The translations under genes and the position numbers were made by a program. From NCBI GenBank assembly GCA_005879795.1, contig VBKJ01000197.1, positions 1-35,839 of the forward strand: a stretch of DNA of 35,839 nucleotides, written 5' to 3'. Each line of letters opens with the position of its first letter. The stretch's first letter is position 1. This DNA is from Deltaproteobacteria bacterium (GTDB lineage Bacteria > Desulfobacterota > Binatia > DP-6). The notes beneath the pieces are model-generated. The model was given only the letters and a program-made list of their open reading frames with translations. It was not told the DNA's origin and ran no database searches. Shown here in pieces: positions 19,511-26,198 of this stretch.

Positions 19511-20824
19511 GTGCCCGGACGACGGATGCTCGGCACCCCGCGGAGGCTCACGGCCCTCGGCTGCGCGATGGCGCTGCTCGAGCCCGGGCTCGGAGCTGCG
19601 GCCACCCACCGGCGTCCGGCGCGCGCGGAGCAGCACCATCCCGAGCGGCTGGCGTGCCCCGTGCGGGCCGCGGCCCGCGAGCGGGGCACGCCCGGCATCG
19701 CCGAAGAGCACGTCCACGTCCGCCGCGGCGACACGCTGGAGAGCCTGGTCGCCGCACGCGGCGTCGCCGCTGCCGAGGCCCGGCCGTGGGTCGCCGCCGC
19801 CGCCGTCCACGACCTCCGCCGCCTCACGCCGCGCCGCGGGCTCACCCTCAGCTTCGACCGTGACACCCACACGCTCGAGGCGATCCGCTACGAGATGGAC
19901 GACCGCTCGCTCCTCGCCCTCGAGCGGACCGCGAGCGGCATCCGCGCCGAGCGCGCCCCGCTCCCCTATTTGACCGAGGTGAAGGGCGTGGCGCGACGGA
20001 TCGAGCGCGGGCTGCGCGAGGACGCGACCGGCTCGGGCGTGCCACCGCGGGTCGTCTCCGAGCTGGCCGACATCTTCAGCTGGGAGCTCGACCTGGAGAG
20101 CGACCTCCGCCCCGGCGACGAGTTCCGCGTGCTCTACGAGAACACGCGGCAGGCCGCCGAGGCCGTGGCGGTCACCGTGATCGCCGCCGAGATCATCGCC
20201 GGCGGCCGGGAGCTGACGGCCGTCTTCTTCGAGGATGACGACGGCCACGGCGCCTACTACCAGCCGAGCGGCGAGCCGCTGTCGCGGGAGTTCCTGCGCT
20301 ACCCGCTCGAATTCATGGAGATCACCTCGCAGTTCTCGCCGCTGCGCCGCCACCCGATCCTGAGCCGCAGCCGCCCGCACCTGGGCGTCGACTTCGCCGC
20401 GCCGCCGGGCACGCCCGTGCGCGCGGTCGCCGACGGCACGGTCGCCGAGGCGCGCTGGGTAACCCAGCTCGGGCGCTGCGTCCGCATCGAGCACACGGGC
20501 GCGCTCGTCTCGGTCTACGGGCACCTGAGGAGCCTCGCGGACGGCGTGCGGGAAGGGCTGGCCGTCGAGCGCGGGCAGGTGATCGGCTACGTCGGCTCGA
20601 GCGGCCTCTCGACCGGCCCGCATCTCCACTTCGCGATCGAGCGCGGCGGCGAGTACGTCGACCCGCTGGGCCTCACGGCGACCCCCGGCAGGCGCCTCCC
20701 GGAGACGGCGCGGCGCCTCTTCGATCGGGTGCAGAAGGCCGTGACGCGCCAGCTCGCGAGCTTGCGCGGGGACGGGAGCCCGCTCACCGTCTCGCTCTCG
20801 ACGCCGGCGTACCGCACGGAGTAG
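19511..20824 (+). CDS. M23 (LytM) family murein endopeptidase
   Basis: A 437-residue exported zinc peptidase that should cut peptidoglycan cross-links. A signal-like stretch (LTALGCAMALLEPGLGAAA, about 13-31) leads to a LysM-like segment (HVHVRRGDTLESLVAARGV, about 68-86). The OapA/Csd3-like N-terminal region of the MepM type follows, then the M23 domain: H290 and D294 in RPHLGVDFAAPPGTPV, H338 in SVYGHL, and H373 in GPHLHFAI. All four metal and catalytic positions are intact, so it is predicted to be an active enzyme rather than an EnvC-type activator. The GTG at 19511 is preceded by GGAGAAGG; ATG at 19526 is the alternative start. The stop lies only four bases before the unusual start of the next gene. 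Confidence 0.92.
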   Translation: MPGRRMLGTPRRLTALGCAMALLEPGLGAAATHRRPARAEQHHPERLACPVRAAARERGTPGIAEEHVHVRRGDTLESLVAARGVAAAEARPWVAAAAVHDLRRLTPRRGLTLSFDRDTHTLEAIRYEMDDRSLLALERTASGIRAERAPLPYLTEVKGVARRIERGLREDATGSGVPPRVVSELADIFSWELDLESDLRPGDEFRVLYENTRQAAEAVAVTVIAAEIIAGGRELTAVFFEDDDGHGAYYQPSGEPLSREFLRYPLEFMEITSQFSPLRRHPILSRSRPHLGVDFAAPPGTPVRAVADGTVAEARWVTQLGRCVRIEHTGALVSVYGHLRSLADGVREGLAVERGQVIGYVGSSGLSTGPHLHFAIERGGEYVDPLGLTATPGRRLPETARRLFDRVQKAVTRQLASLRGDGSPLTVSLSTPAYRTE

Positions 20825-20828
20825 GCGC

Positions 20829-21623
20829 ACGCGCTACCTCGACGGCCCCCGCCCGCGGCTCTTCGCGCATCGCGGCGCCTCCGGCCTCGTCCCCGAGAAC
20901 ACGCTCGACGCCTTCGCCGCGGGCCTGAAGGCGGGCGCCGAGCGGCTCGAGCTGGACGTGCACGCGACCTCCGACGGGGTCGTGGTGGTGCTCCACGACG
21001 AGACCCTCGAGCGCACGACCGACGGCGCGGGCGCGGTGCGCGCGCTGCCGCGCGCGGCAGTCGAGCGCCTCGACGCCGGCTACCGCTTCCGCGCGCCCGA
21101 CGGCACCTACCCGTACCGCGGCCGCGGGGTCGGCGTCCCGACCCTCGCCGCGCTCCTCGAGGCCTTCCCCGGCGTGCCGCTCAACATCGAGTTGAAGCAG
21201 AAGGAGCCGCCGATCGAGACCGCCGTGCTCGCCACCCTCGACCGCTTCGCGGCCCGCGAGCGGACCCTCCTCGCCGCCGAGGACGCGGCCATCATGGGGT
21301 GCATCCGCGCCGCCGCGCCCGAGGTGCTGACCAGCCTCTCGGCGGCGGAGGTGGCGGAGTTCATCTACCGGCTTCGCGACGGCCGGCTGGCCGGCTACCG
21401 CCCGCCGGGCGTCGCCCTCCAAGTGCCGCCCGCCTTCGGCGGCACGCCGCTCGTGACCCCCGAGTCGGTCGCGGCGGCGCACGCCCTCGGCCTCGAGGTC
21501 CACGTGTGGACCATCAACGACGAGGCGGAGATGGAGCGGCTGCTCGACCTCGGCGTGGACGGCATCATGACCGACTTCCCGGCGCGCGCCGCAGCGGTGC
21601 TCCGGCGGCGGGGGCTGCGCTAG
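20829..21623 (+). CDS. glycerophosphodiester phosphodiesterase, no canonical start codon
   Basis: GDPD-family enzymes hydrolyse glycerophosphodiesters to glycerol 3-phosphate and an alcohol. The frame encodes a complete domain: RLFAHRGASGLVPENTLDAF with the catalytic His and metal Glu, ERLELDVHATSDGVVVVLHD with the second metal residues and catalytic His, LNIELKQKE, and VHVWTINDEAEMERLLDLGVDGIMTDFP. The first in-frame ATG, GTG or TTG is the GTG at 20958, which would delete the HRG catalytic block. Coverage of the whole domain needs a start near 20829, where ACG CGC TAC CTC occupies the place expected for an ATG. Either ACG is used, translation is coupled to the M23 gene, or a base is missing. 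The length of 264 codons fits the family. Confidence 0.85.
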   Translation, partial: TRYLDGPRPRLFAHRGASGLVPENTLDAFAAGLKAGAERLELDVHATSDGVVVVLHDETLERTTDGAGAVRALPRAAVERLDAGYRFRAPDGTYPYRGRGVGVPTLAALLEAFPGVPLNIELKQKEPPIETAVLATLDRFAARERTLLAAEDAAIMGCIRAAAPEVLTSLSAAEVAEFIYRLRDGRLAGYRPPGVALQVPPAFGGTPLVTPESVAAAHALGLEVHVWTINDEAEMERLLDLGVDGIMTDFPARAAAVLRRRGLR

Positions 21624-21629
21624 GAGGCC

Positions 21630-21978
21630 TCATGGGGGCGGTGGCGGCCCGCCGGGCGGGCCGAAGGGATGTGCCGGCCGGGGGGCACGGAGCTTGGCCT
21701 GCTGCTCGCGATCGAGCTGGTTCTTGGATCCGGACGAGCAGGGTGAAGTTCACTTTCTTCACCTGCTGCTCGATGGCCGTCACCTGGTCGAGCTTCGTGA
21801 GCACGGCCGCCTCGTCCACGTGGTCGGCTGCCAGCAGCTTGCCGAGCGCCTCGGACTCGGCGTCGAGCCGCCACTGGAGGTCGACGAGCTGCTGCTGCGT
21901 CTCGTTCATCGCCAGGGTCAAGACGAGAATGGCCAGTGTTGAGATGACGAGAGACCTTCGGTCACGCTTCACGATCAT
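21630..21978 (-). pseudogene. Spy/CpxP-like periplasmic protein with an apparent frameshift
   Basis: On the minus strand an ATG at 21978 with the strong site GAGGAGG starts a small exported protein: basic MIVKRDRRS, hydrophobic LVISTLAILVLTLAM, then a charged helical region (TQQQLVDLQWRLDAESEAL, VDEAAVLTKLDQVTAIEQQ, KVNFTLLVRI) typical of Spy/CpxP/heavy-metal-resistance proteins. In these proteins the segment after LLxRI continues into an LTxxQ-type helix. Here the frame drifts into Arg/Pro junk after RIQ. Removing one C in the GGATCC at 21728-21733 restores KNQLDREQQAKL and then a Pro-rich tail ending at the TGA at 21632-21630. This is either a real frameshift or an assembly error. Without correction the frame runs on to 21565 inside the GDPD gene. 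Confidence 0.7.
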
Positions 21979-22044
21979 TCCCGTTTCCTCCTCTTCCCTG
22001 GGTTCCCCGTTCCTTCCGCTTCACGCCCAGGTCGCGACGCGGGC

Positions 22045-22096
22045 TCGTCCGCTTGAACGGACGACCGGGCAGGACCCGTCGCTCGGGCAAGCGGAC
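22045..22096 (-). promoter_or_regulatory. two competing hairpins between dioxygenase gene and Spy-like gene
   Basis: TCGTCCG (22045-22051) pairs with CGGACGA (22058-22064) around a six-base loop. The overlapping GTCCGCTTG (22047-22055) pairs instead with CAAGCGGAC (22088-22096), a perfect 9 bp. The two structures exclude each other. The element lies in the 170-base gap after the dioxygenase gene and 67-118 bases before the Spy-like ATG, so it could be a terminator or an attenuator. Confidence 0.38.
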
Positions 22097-22148
22097 AACC
22101 CGTCCAGGCGATACGCGGTGACGAAGTCGCAGGGCCGCGTTCCGAGGC

Positions 22149-22853
22149 TCAGGTCTGGACGGCGAGCGTGTTCCTCGCCGCGTAGCCGCCCTTCTTTCCC
22201 CGCTTGCGGAGCTTCAGCAGCGACTGCGCTCCACCGCGGGCGTAGATGCCGTCGCTCGCGTTGGTCGTGTCGCGCCGTCCGTGCGCGGCGTAGGGCGCCT
22301 GCGCGTACAGGGCGTCCGTGATGGTGTCGTCGAAATACAGCTGGCCGGTGTGGACCACCGTGCCGCCGACGTGGACCTTGACGTGGATGTGGGCCGTCCG
22401 GCCCATGTACCAGCCCGGGTAGATCGTCGTGAACTCGGCTCGGCCGACTCCGTTCGTCGTCTGCTGGCCGCGCAGGAAGGTGGTGCTCGCGCCGTTGATC
22501 CCGGAGTAGTTGCCCCCTGCGTCGGCGTGCCAGATTTCCACGGTGGCACCGGCGATCCGCTTGCAGGTGGTGGCGCTCCGCACTCTGAAGCGGATCACGA
22601 GGGGAAGACCAGGGTGGTCCTCGGTGATGTCCGAGCGGAAGGGCTCGTTGGCAATGTAGTAAGGCCCTTCGGTCTCTTCCGGCGCCAGCACGCACGTGCT
22701 CGCCGCCGACGCAGGGCGGACTGCGAACGCCGATCGGATGGCGCGACGGGCCGCGCGTGACGCGTACCAGATGACGCCGATGCCGCCGAGGGCGACGATC
22801 GCTTCCCGGCGCCCGAGGAGTCGGTGGTCGCTCTCGGGGTGATCGGCCCTCAT
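22149..22853 (-). CDS. exported intradiol ring-cleavage dioxygenase-like protein
   Basis: A 234-residue protein of the intradiol dioxygenase family, which opens catechol-type rings with a non-heme Fe(III). Family blocks visible are LAPEETEGPYYI (57-68), ATVEIWHADAGGNYSG (103-118) and IYPGWYMGRTAHIHVKV (144-160). The iron ligands would be Tyr116, a Tyr at 145 or 149, His155 and His157. The N-terminus has a Tat-like twin Arg (LGRREAIVALGGIGVIW), so export in folded, iron-loaded form is likely, as in other secreted intradiol-like proteins. I prefer the ATG at 22853 (AGGAG upstream) to the one at 22868. No aromatic-degradation genes are nearby, so the substrate is unknown; some members of this exported group act on plant or lignin-type phenolics. 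Confidence 0.86.
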   Translation of the reverse strand: MRADHPESDHRLLGRREAIVALGGIGVIWYASRAARRAIRSAFAVRPASAASTCVLAPEETEGPYYIANEPFRSDITEDHPGLPLVIRFRVRSATTCKRIAGATVEIWHADAGGNYSGINGASTTFLRGQQTTNGVGRAEFTTIYPGWYMGRTAHIHVKVHVGGTVVHTGQLYFDDTITDALYAQAPYAAHGRRDTTNASDGIYARGGAQSLLKLRKRGKKGGYAARNTLAVQT

Positions 22854-22961
22854 ACGCCTGCTCCTCATGTATGGGGCGCACGCGTCGCGCGCCGCCGTGA
22901 ATGGCCCGGTCGCCGCGGTCTTGAACGGTTGGGGGAGGATAATCCGTCGGTGAGCTGGATG

Positions 22962-23183
22962 CTACCGCGCCTTTCTGCTTCGGCCCTTCCCGCGATTGCG
23001 GTAACGAGCACGCCGAGGACCCCGCGTCGCAGCCTGGCGTCCCGGGCGTGTCGCCAGGTACTCGAGCACCGCAAAGGTCTTGAGCCGGAGCGGCACGTTC
23101 GTGCCGCGGAGAAGACGACCGCTCGCCCGGTCGAGCCGATAGGGTCCGAACGCGACTACCTGATCGGGCGGCTCAACGACCAC
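22962..23183 (-). pseudogene. truncated winged-helix (Trans_reg_C) regulator remnant
   Basis: From a GTG at 23183 the minus strand encodes VVAFGPYRLDRASGRLLRG and VPLRLKTFAVLEYLATRPGR. This is the start of an OmpR/PhoB-type winged-helix domain as found in one-component regulators and TPR/adenylate-cyclase-like activators (typical pattern FGPFRLDxxxRxLLRxGxPVPLxPKAFxxLxxLxxxPG). The frame then turns into Arg-rich sequence (RRARYRNRGKG) and stops after about 73 residues. The recognition helix is missing in all three frames, so the protein cannot bind DNA normally. This looks like a decayed gene. Confidence 0.55.
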
Positions 23184-23211
23184 ATCTCCTCCAGCACCCT
23201 GCAGTGCCGCC

Positions 23212-23337
23212 CGGCTCTTCACCACCTTCCTGCGCGACGGGCGCGCCACCACGATCGAGGGCGCCATCCTCGCGCAGTTCGCGGCGCTCGCGGAGGAGGA
23301 GAAGGCGAAGCTCGTGGCGTTCCTTCGCACACTCTGA
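23212..23337 (+). pseudogene. C-terminal fragment of a di-haem (cytochrome c peroxidase-like) oxidoreductase
   Basis: The plus frame ending at the TGA at 23335-23337 reads RLFTTFLRDGRATTIEGAIL, then AQFAALAEEEKAKLVAFLRTL. The HDGRA-T-EEAI and LLAFLRSL signatures are the usual C-terminus of di-haem oxidoreductases, here as FLRDGRATTIEGAI. The HGGEA segment normally in between and everything upstream, including the CxxCH haem sites, are absent. No start codon serves it. It overlaps the upstream edge of the winged-helix remnant's region. The rest of 22869-23535 holds no gene I can support, only the two remnants and one dyad. Confidence 0.5.
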
Positions 23338-23445
23338 GGTCAGTCCGGCTCGAGCTCGGTACGCGGCGCCGGCGGGGGGGCAGGGTACTCCGCAGCAAGG
23401 AGTGGCTCATCGGACGCCTCTCGTTTCGTCATCGCCGGTCGCTCG

Positions 23446-23463
23446 CGGCCGTTGTAACGGCCG
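23446..23463. repeat. perfect dyad CGGCCGTT-GT-AACGGCCG
   Basis: A perfect 8-bp inverted repeat with a two-base centre, 72 bases past the stop of the inositol-monophosphatase-family gene. The short centre is similar to the dyad at 19355-19374 but the sequence differs. It may be a protein-binding site or a weak terminator for the minus-strand operon. Confidence 0.3.
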
Positions 23464-23535
23464 AGGGTGGGGAATCCGTCGCAGCGAGGCACCGAAGCGC
23501 CCGCGGAGCGATTCGGAGGAACGAGCCGGGACCCG

Positions 23536-24330
23536 CTAGCGCGCACCCACCACCTCCGCGATCAGCGCCAGCAGCCCCGCGTGCAGCACCCCGTTCGACG
23601 CGATCATCCCCGGCCGCAGAGTTTGCGGCTGGTTGAACCGGAGCGGCGCGCCCGCGAGGTCCGTCACCCTGCCGCCCGCCTCCTCGACGAGCAGGCTGCC
23701 CGCGCAGACGTCCCACTCGTTCTTGGGCGTGAGCGTGAAGGTCGCGTCGCCCGCCCCCGTCGCCACCTCGGCGAGCTTGTACGCCACGCTCCCCGTGAGC
23801 TTCACGCGCACGCGGCCCTTGAACCCGGCCCAGTCGCCGCGCTGATCCTCGGAGCGGCTCGCGAGCACGACCGCGTCGGGCACGCGCGCCGTCCGGCTGA
23901 CGCGCGCCGGTGCGCCGTTCACGGTCGTGCCCTGGCCGCAGACCGCGGAGTAGAGGCGATCGGCGGCCGGGTCGTACTCGACCGCGACCACCGGCCAGCC
24001 GTCCTCCACCAGCGCGATGCACACGGAGAACTCCGGGATGTGCTGGACGAACTCCCTGGTGCCGTCGAGCGGATCGACGACCCAGACGCGGCGTTTGGCG
24101 AGCCGCGTGCTCGAGTCGGCGGTCTCCTCGGAGAGCCAGCCGTCGTCGGGGAAGGCGGCGGCGACGAGCGCGCGGATGCGTGCGTCGGCCTCGAGGTCGG
24201 CCCTGGTGACCGGGTTGTCCGGCCCTTTCTCGGCCACGCCGACGCCGCGCTCGTAGTAGCGGCGGACGATCGCACCGGCCTCGTGCGCGGCGCGCTCCGC
24301 CAGCTCGCGCTCGCGCGCGAAGGTCGTCAT
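23536..24330 (-). CDS. inositol monophosphatase-family phosphatase, CysQ-like
   Basis: A 264-residue Mg2+-dependent, lithium-sensitive-type phosphatase. Metal ligands are visible: LSEET (Glu at about 68-69), [11 protein letters not shown] (Asp86, Asp89) and [17 protein letters not shown] near 208. The DPLDGT motif followed by REF, rather than NF, and the sequence [12 protein letters not shown] resemble the CysQ/3'(2'),5'-bisphosphate nucleotidase subgroup that recycles PAP from sulfate assimilation. myo-Inositol-1-phosphate remains possible. Its ATG overlaps the stop of the deoxyhypusine-synthase-like gene as ATGA, so the pair is one transcript. Confidence 0.88.
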   Translation of the reverse strand: MTTFARERELAERAAHEAGAIVRRYYERGVGVAEKGPDNPVTRADLEADARIRALVAAAFPDDGWLSEETADSSTRLAKRRVWVVDPLDGTREFVQHIPEFSVCIALVEDGWPVVAVEYDPAADRLYSAVCGQGTTVNGAPARVSRTARVPDAVVLASRSEDQRGDWAGFKGRVRVKLTGSVAYKLAEVATGAGDATFTLTPKNEWDVCAGSLLVEEAGGRVTDLAGAPLRFNQPQTLRPGMIASNGVLHAGLLALIAEVVGAR

Positions 24331-25454
24331 CGGCGCGGCTTCACGCCCCCGTCGGGGCCGAAGTCGTGGGCCGCGCGGTACTCGCGCAGGAGCTCCGCCA
24401 TGAGCGCGTCGCGCCGTTCGTAGAGCCGCATCGGCTTGCGCGGGGGATGGTTGGCGAGGGCGTAGGCGGCGAGCAGCGGAAGCGCGATCGTCGAGTCGCA
24501 GTAGCAGACGACCGTGTCCGGCAGGCGCTCGGGGTCGACCTTGCCCCAGCTCACGGCCTCGCTCGGCGTCGCGCCCGAGAGGCCGCCGGTGTCGACGCGC
24601 GCGTCGGTGAACTGGATGTAGTAGTCGTGCCCCTTCTCCGCGATGCCGAGCACCTCCTGCACCTGCGGCTCGGTCTGGAGGAGGAAGTTCTTGGGCGAGC
24701 CCCCGCCGAGGATCAGCACGCCCGACTTGCCGCCCGCGCGCTTGGCGCCGAGCACGATGGCGGCGGTCTCGTTCACGTCGCGTGACACGTCGATCTTGAG
24801 CTTGCAGCCCTCGATGGCGAGCGCGGCCACGTTCATGCCGATCGAGCTGTCGCCCGGCGAGGAGGTGTAGACGGGCACGCCGTACTCGTACGCGGCGGCG
24901 ACGAGCGAGCGGCGGCTGAGTCCGAGCGCGCGCTGCCGCTCCGCCACCACGCGGCCGATCAGGTAATGGAACTCGGCGGTGCCCATCTCGCGTTGGAACT
25001 CGGGCGCGAACAGGATCTTCCGGTAGAAGGCGTCGGTGTCGAGCAGGACCTTGTAGTCGAAGACGATGTCGTAGATGCGGACGACCTCGTCCTTCCTGAG
25101 CACCACGTCGTTCAGGTCGGGCCGGCCGCGGTGCATGGTGAGGCCGATGCCGAAGTGCGTATCGTGGTAGAGGTTCGCCCCGGTCGACACGATCCAGTCG
25201 ATGAAGCCGGCCTCGATGAGCGGGATCAGGCACGACATGCCGAGGCCGGCGGGCGTGAGCGCGCCGCTCAGGCTGACCCCGATGGTCACGTCGTGGGCGA
25301 GGAGCTGGCGCGTGAAGAGCTGCGCCGCCTCGCGCAGGCGGGCCCCGTTGTAGGCGAGGAACGCCTTGTCGACGAGCTCGGTGATGCTCGTCCGTGGCGT
25401 CACCGGCGGGGGATCGATCTTCGTCCCCCGCAGCCACCGCTTAATCTCCCCCAT
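24327..25454 (-). CDS. deoxyhypusine synthase-like protein
   Basis: A 375-residue member of the deoxyhypusine synthase family, which uses NAD and spermidine to transfer an aminobutyl group. Visible are the NAD-fold blocks [16 protein letters not shown] and [31 protein letters not shown], and [14 protein letters not shown] with Lys255 at the position of the enzyme-imine lysine (Lys329 of the human enzyme). [22 protein letters not shown] completes the set. Bacteria lack eIF5A, so the usual protein substrate is absent. Bacterial homologues have been linked to polyamine chemistry such as homospermidine formation; that is inference here. GGAG at 25463-25466 (minus) precedes the ATG, within an extended -10-like TGC-TACGGA. 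Confidence 0.9.
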   Translation of the reverse strand: MGEIKRWLRGTKIDPPPVTPRTSITELVDKAFLAYNGARLREAAQLFTRQLLAHDVTIGVSLSGALTPAGLGMSCLIPLIEAGFIDWIVSTGANLYHDTHFGIGLTMHRGRPDLNDVVLRKDEVVRIYDIVFDYKVLLDTDAFYRKILFAPEFQREMGTAEFHYLIGRVVAERQRALGLSRRSLVAAAYEYGVPVYTSSPGDSSIGMNVAALAIEGCKLKIDVSRDVNETAAIVLGAKRAGGKSGVLILGGGSPKNFLLQTEPQVQEVLGIAEKGHDYYIQFTDARVDTGGLSGATPSEAVSWGKVDPERLPDTVVCYCDSTIALPLLAAYALANHPPRKPMRLYERRDALMAELLREYRAAHDFGPDGGVKPRR

Positions 25455-25504
25455 GGGCGCCTCTCCGTAGCATTCTCACGTCGATCGCAAAAGAGGAGAA
25501 GCGT

Positions 25505-25590
25505 CGAGAGCGCTCACGCTGGCCGACGGGGTCTGGGGGCATCGGAGCAGCGCAGCGGCCGCAGGGCGCGAGCAGCGCACGGGCCCCCAG
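25505..25590. repeat. 86-bp element, copy 1
   Basis: First copy of a direct repeat in the divergent gap between the deoxyhypusine-synthase-like gene and pgpA. Each unit starts CGAGAGCGCTCACGCTGG and ends CGGGCCCCCAG. Inside, CTGGGGGC and GCCCCCAG form an 8-bp inverted repeat around about 48 bases, and GAGCAGCGCA occurs twice directly. It differs from copy 2 at one base in the middle. No open frame of known function crosses it. Confidence 0.9.
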
Positions 25591-25609
25591 ATGTGTGGGA
25601 GGCCGAGCG

Positions 25610-25695
25610 CGAGAGCGCTCACGCTGGCCGACGGGGTCTGGGGGCATCGGAGCAGCGCAGCGCCCGCAGGGCGCGAGCAGCGCACGGGCCCCCAG
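25610..25695. repeat. 86-bp element, copy 2
   Basis: Second copy, displaced by exactly 105 bases from the first and separated from it by 19 unrelated bases. Only one substitution (CGCAGCGCCCG against CGCAGCGGCCG in copy 1) is seen, so the duplication is recent or kept uniform. The copy ends ten bases before the pgpA -35 box. Confidence 0.9.
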
Positions 25696-25704
25696 GAGTA
25701 TTGA

Positions 25705-25733
25705 TTGACGGACCGGGTGCGAGCCTCTACGGA
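25705..25733 (+). promoter_or_regulatory. candidate promoter of pgpA-cinA
   Basis: TTGACG (25705-25710) and TACGGA (25728-25733) are 17 bases apart. The second box ends six bases before the pgpA GTG, and there is no Shine-Dalgarno in between. The -35 match is five of six. Confidence 0.48.
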
Positions 25734-25739
25734 TCGGAC

Positions 25740-26198
25740 GTGGACACGCTCGCCATGGCGCTCGCGACGGTCGGGGGCGTCGGCCGCGTGCCGGTCGCGT
25801 CCGGCACGTTCGGGTCGCTGGTCGCCCTGCCCTTCCTTCCCGCCCTGGCCGCGCTCCGCGCCGGCTCGCTCGCGGGCTACGTGGCCCTGGTCCTCGGCAT
25901 CGTGGCCGTCGCCGTCTGGTCGGCCGGGCGCGCCGGACGCCTGCTGGAGGATCGCGACCACTCCCACATCGTCATCGACGAGGTGGCAGGCATGGTGCTG
26001 GCGGGCCTCTTCCTGCCCGGCACGTGGCTCGCGGCAGGGGTGGCGTTCGTGCTCTTCCGCCTCTTCGACGTCGTGAAACCGTTCCCCGCCAACCTGATCG
26101 ACGGGCAGGTCGAGGGCGGCCTCGGGGTCGTGGGGGACGACCTCGTGGCCGGGGCCTACGCGGGCCTCCTCGCCCGCCTCGTCCTGTGGCTCCTCTGA
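25740..26198 (+). CDS. pgpA: phosphatidylglycerophosphatase A
   Basis: PgpA removes the phosphate from phosphatidylglycerol phosphate at the inner membrane. The 152 residues carry the family motifs GRVPVASGTFGSLVALP, DHSHIVIDEVAGM with the acidic metal-binding residues, and LFRLFDVVKPFPANLID. Three or four hydrophobic helices (about 26-60, 80-100, 133-150) give the membrane anchor. GTG at 25740 is the best start; TTG at 25701 and ATG at 25755 are other in-frame choices. The TGA stop overlaps the cinA ATG by one base. pgpA-cinA linkage is common across proteobacteria. Confidence 0.94.
   Translation: MDTLAMALATVGGVGRVPVASGTFGSLVALPFLPALAALRAGSLAGYVALVLGIVAVAVWSAGRAGRLLEDRDHSHIVIDEVAGMVLAGLFLPGTWLAAGVAFVLFRLFDVVKPFPANLIDGQVEGGLGVVGDDLVAGAYAGLLARLVLWLL

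Noticed and set aside
23340-23546. 68-codon minus-strand frame with a Pro-rich acidic end (TKREASDEPLLAAEY)
   Set aside because: No Shine-Dalgarno, no family match and it crosses a dyad; insufficient evidence for a gene.
25505-25695. CRISPR array or tandem-repeat protein in the duplicated element
   Set aside because: Only two units of 86 bp with one 19-bp spacer; units are far longer than CRISPR repeats and no cas genes are present. Peptides read from it are frame artefacts.
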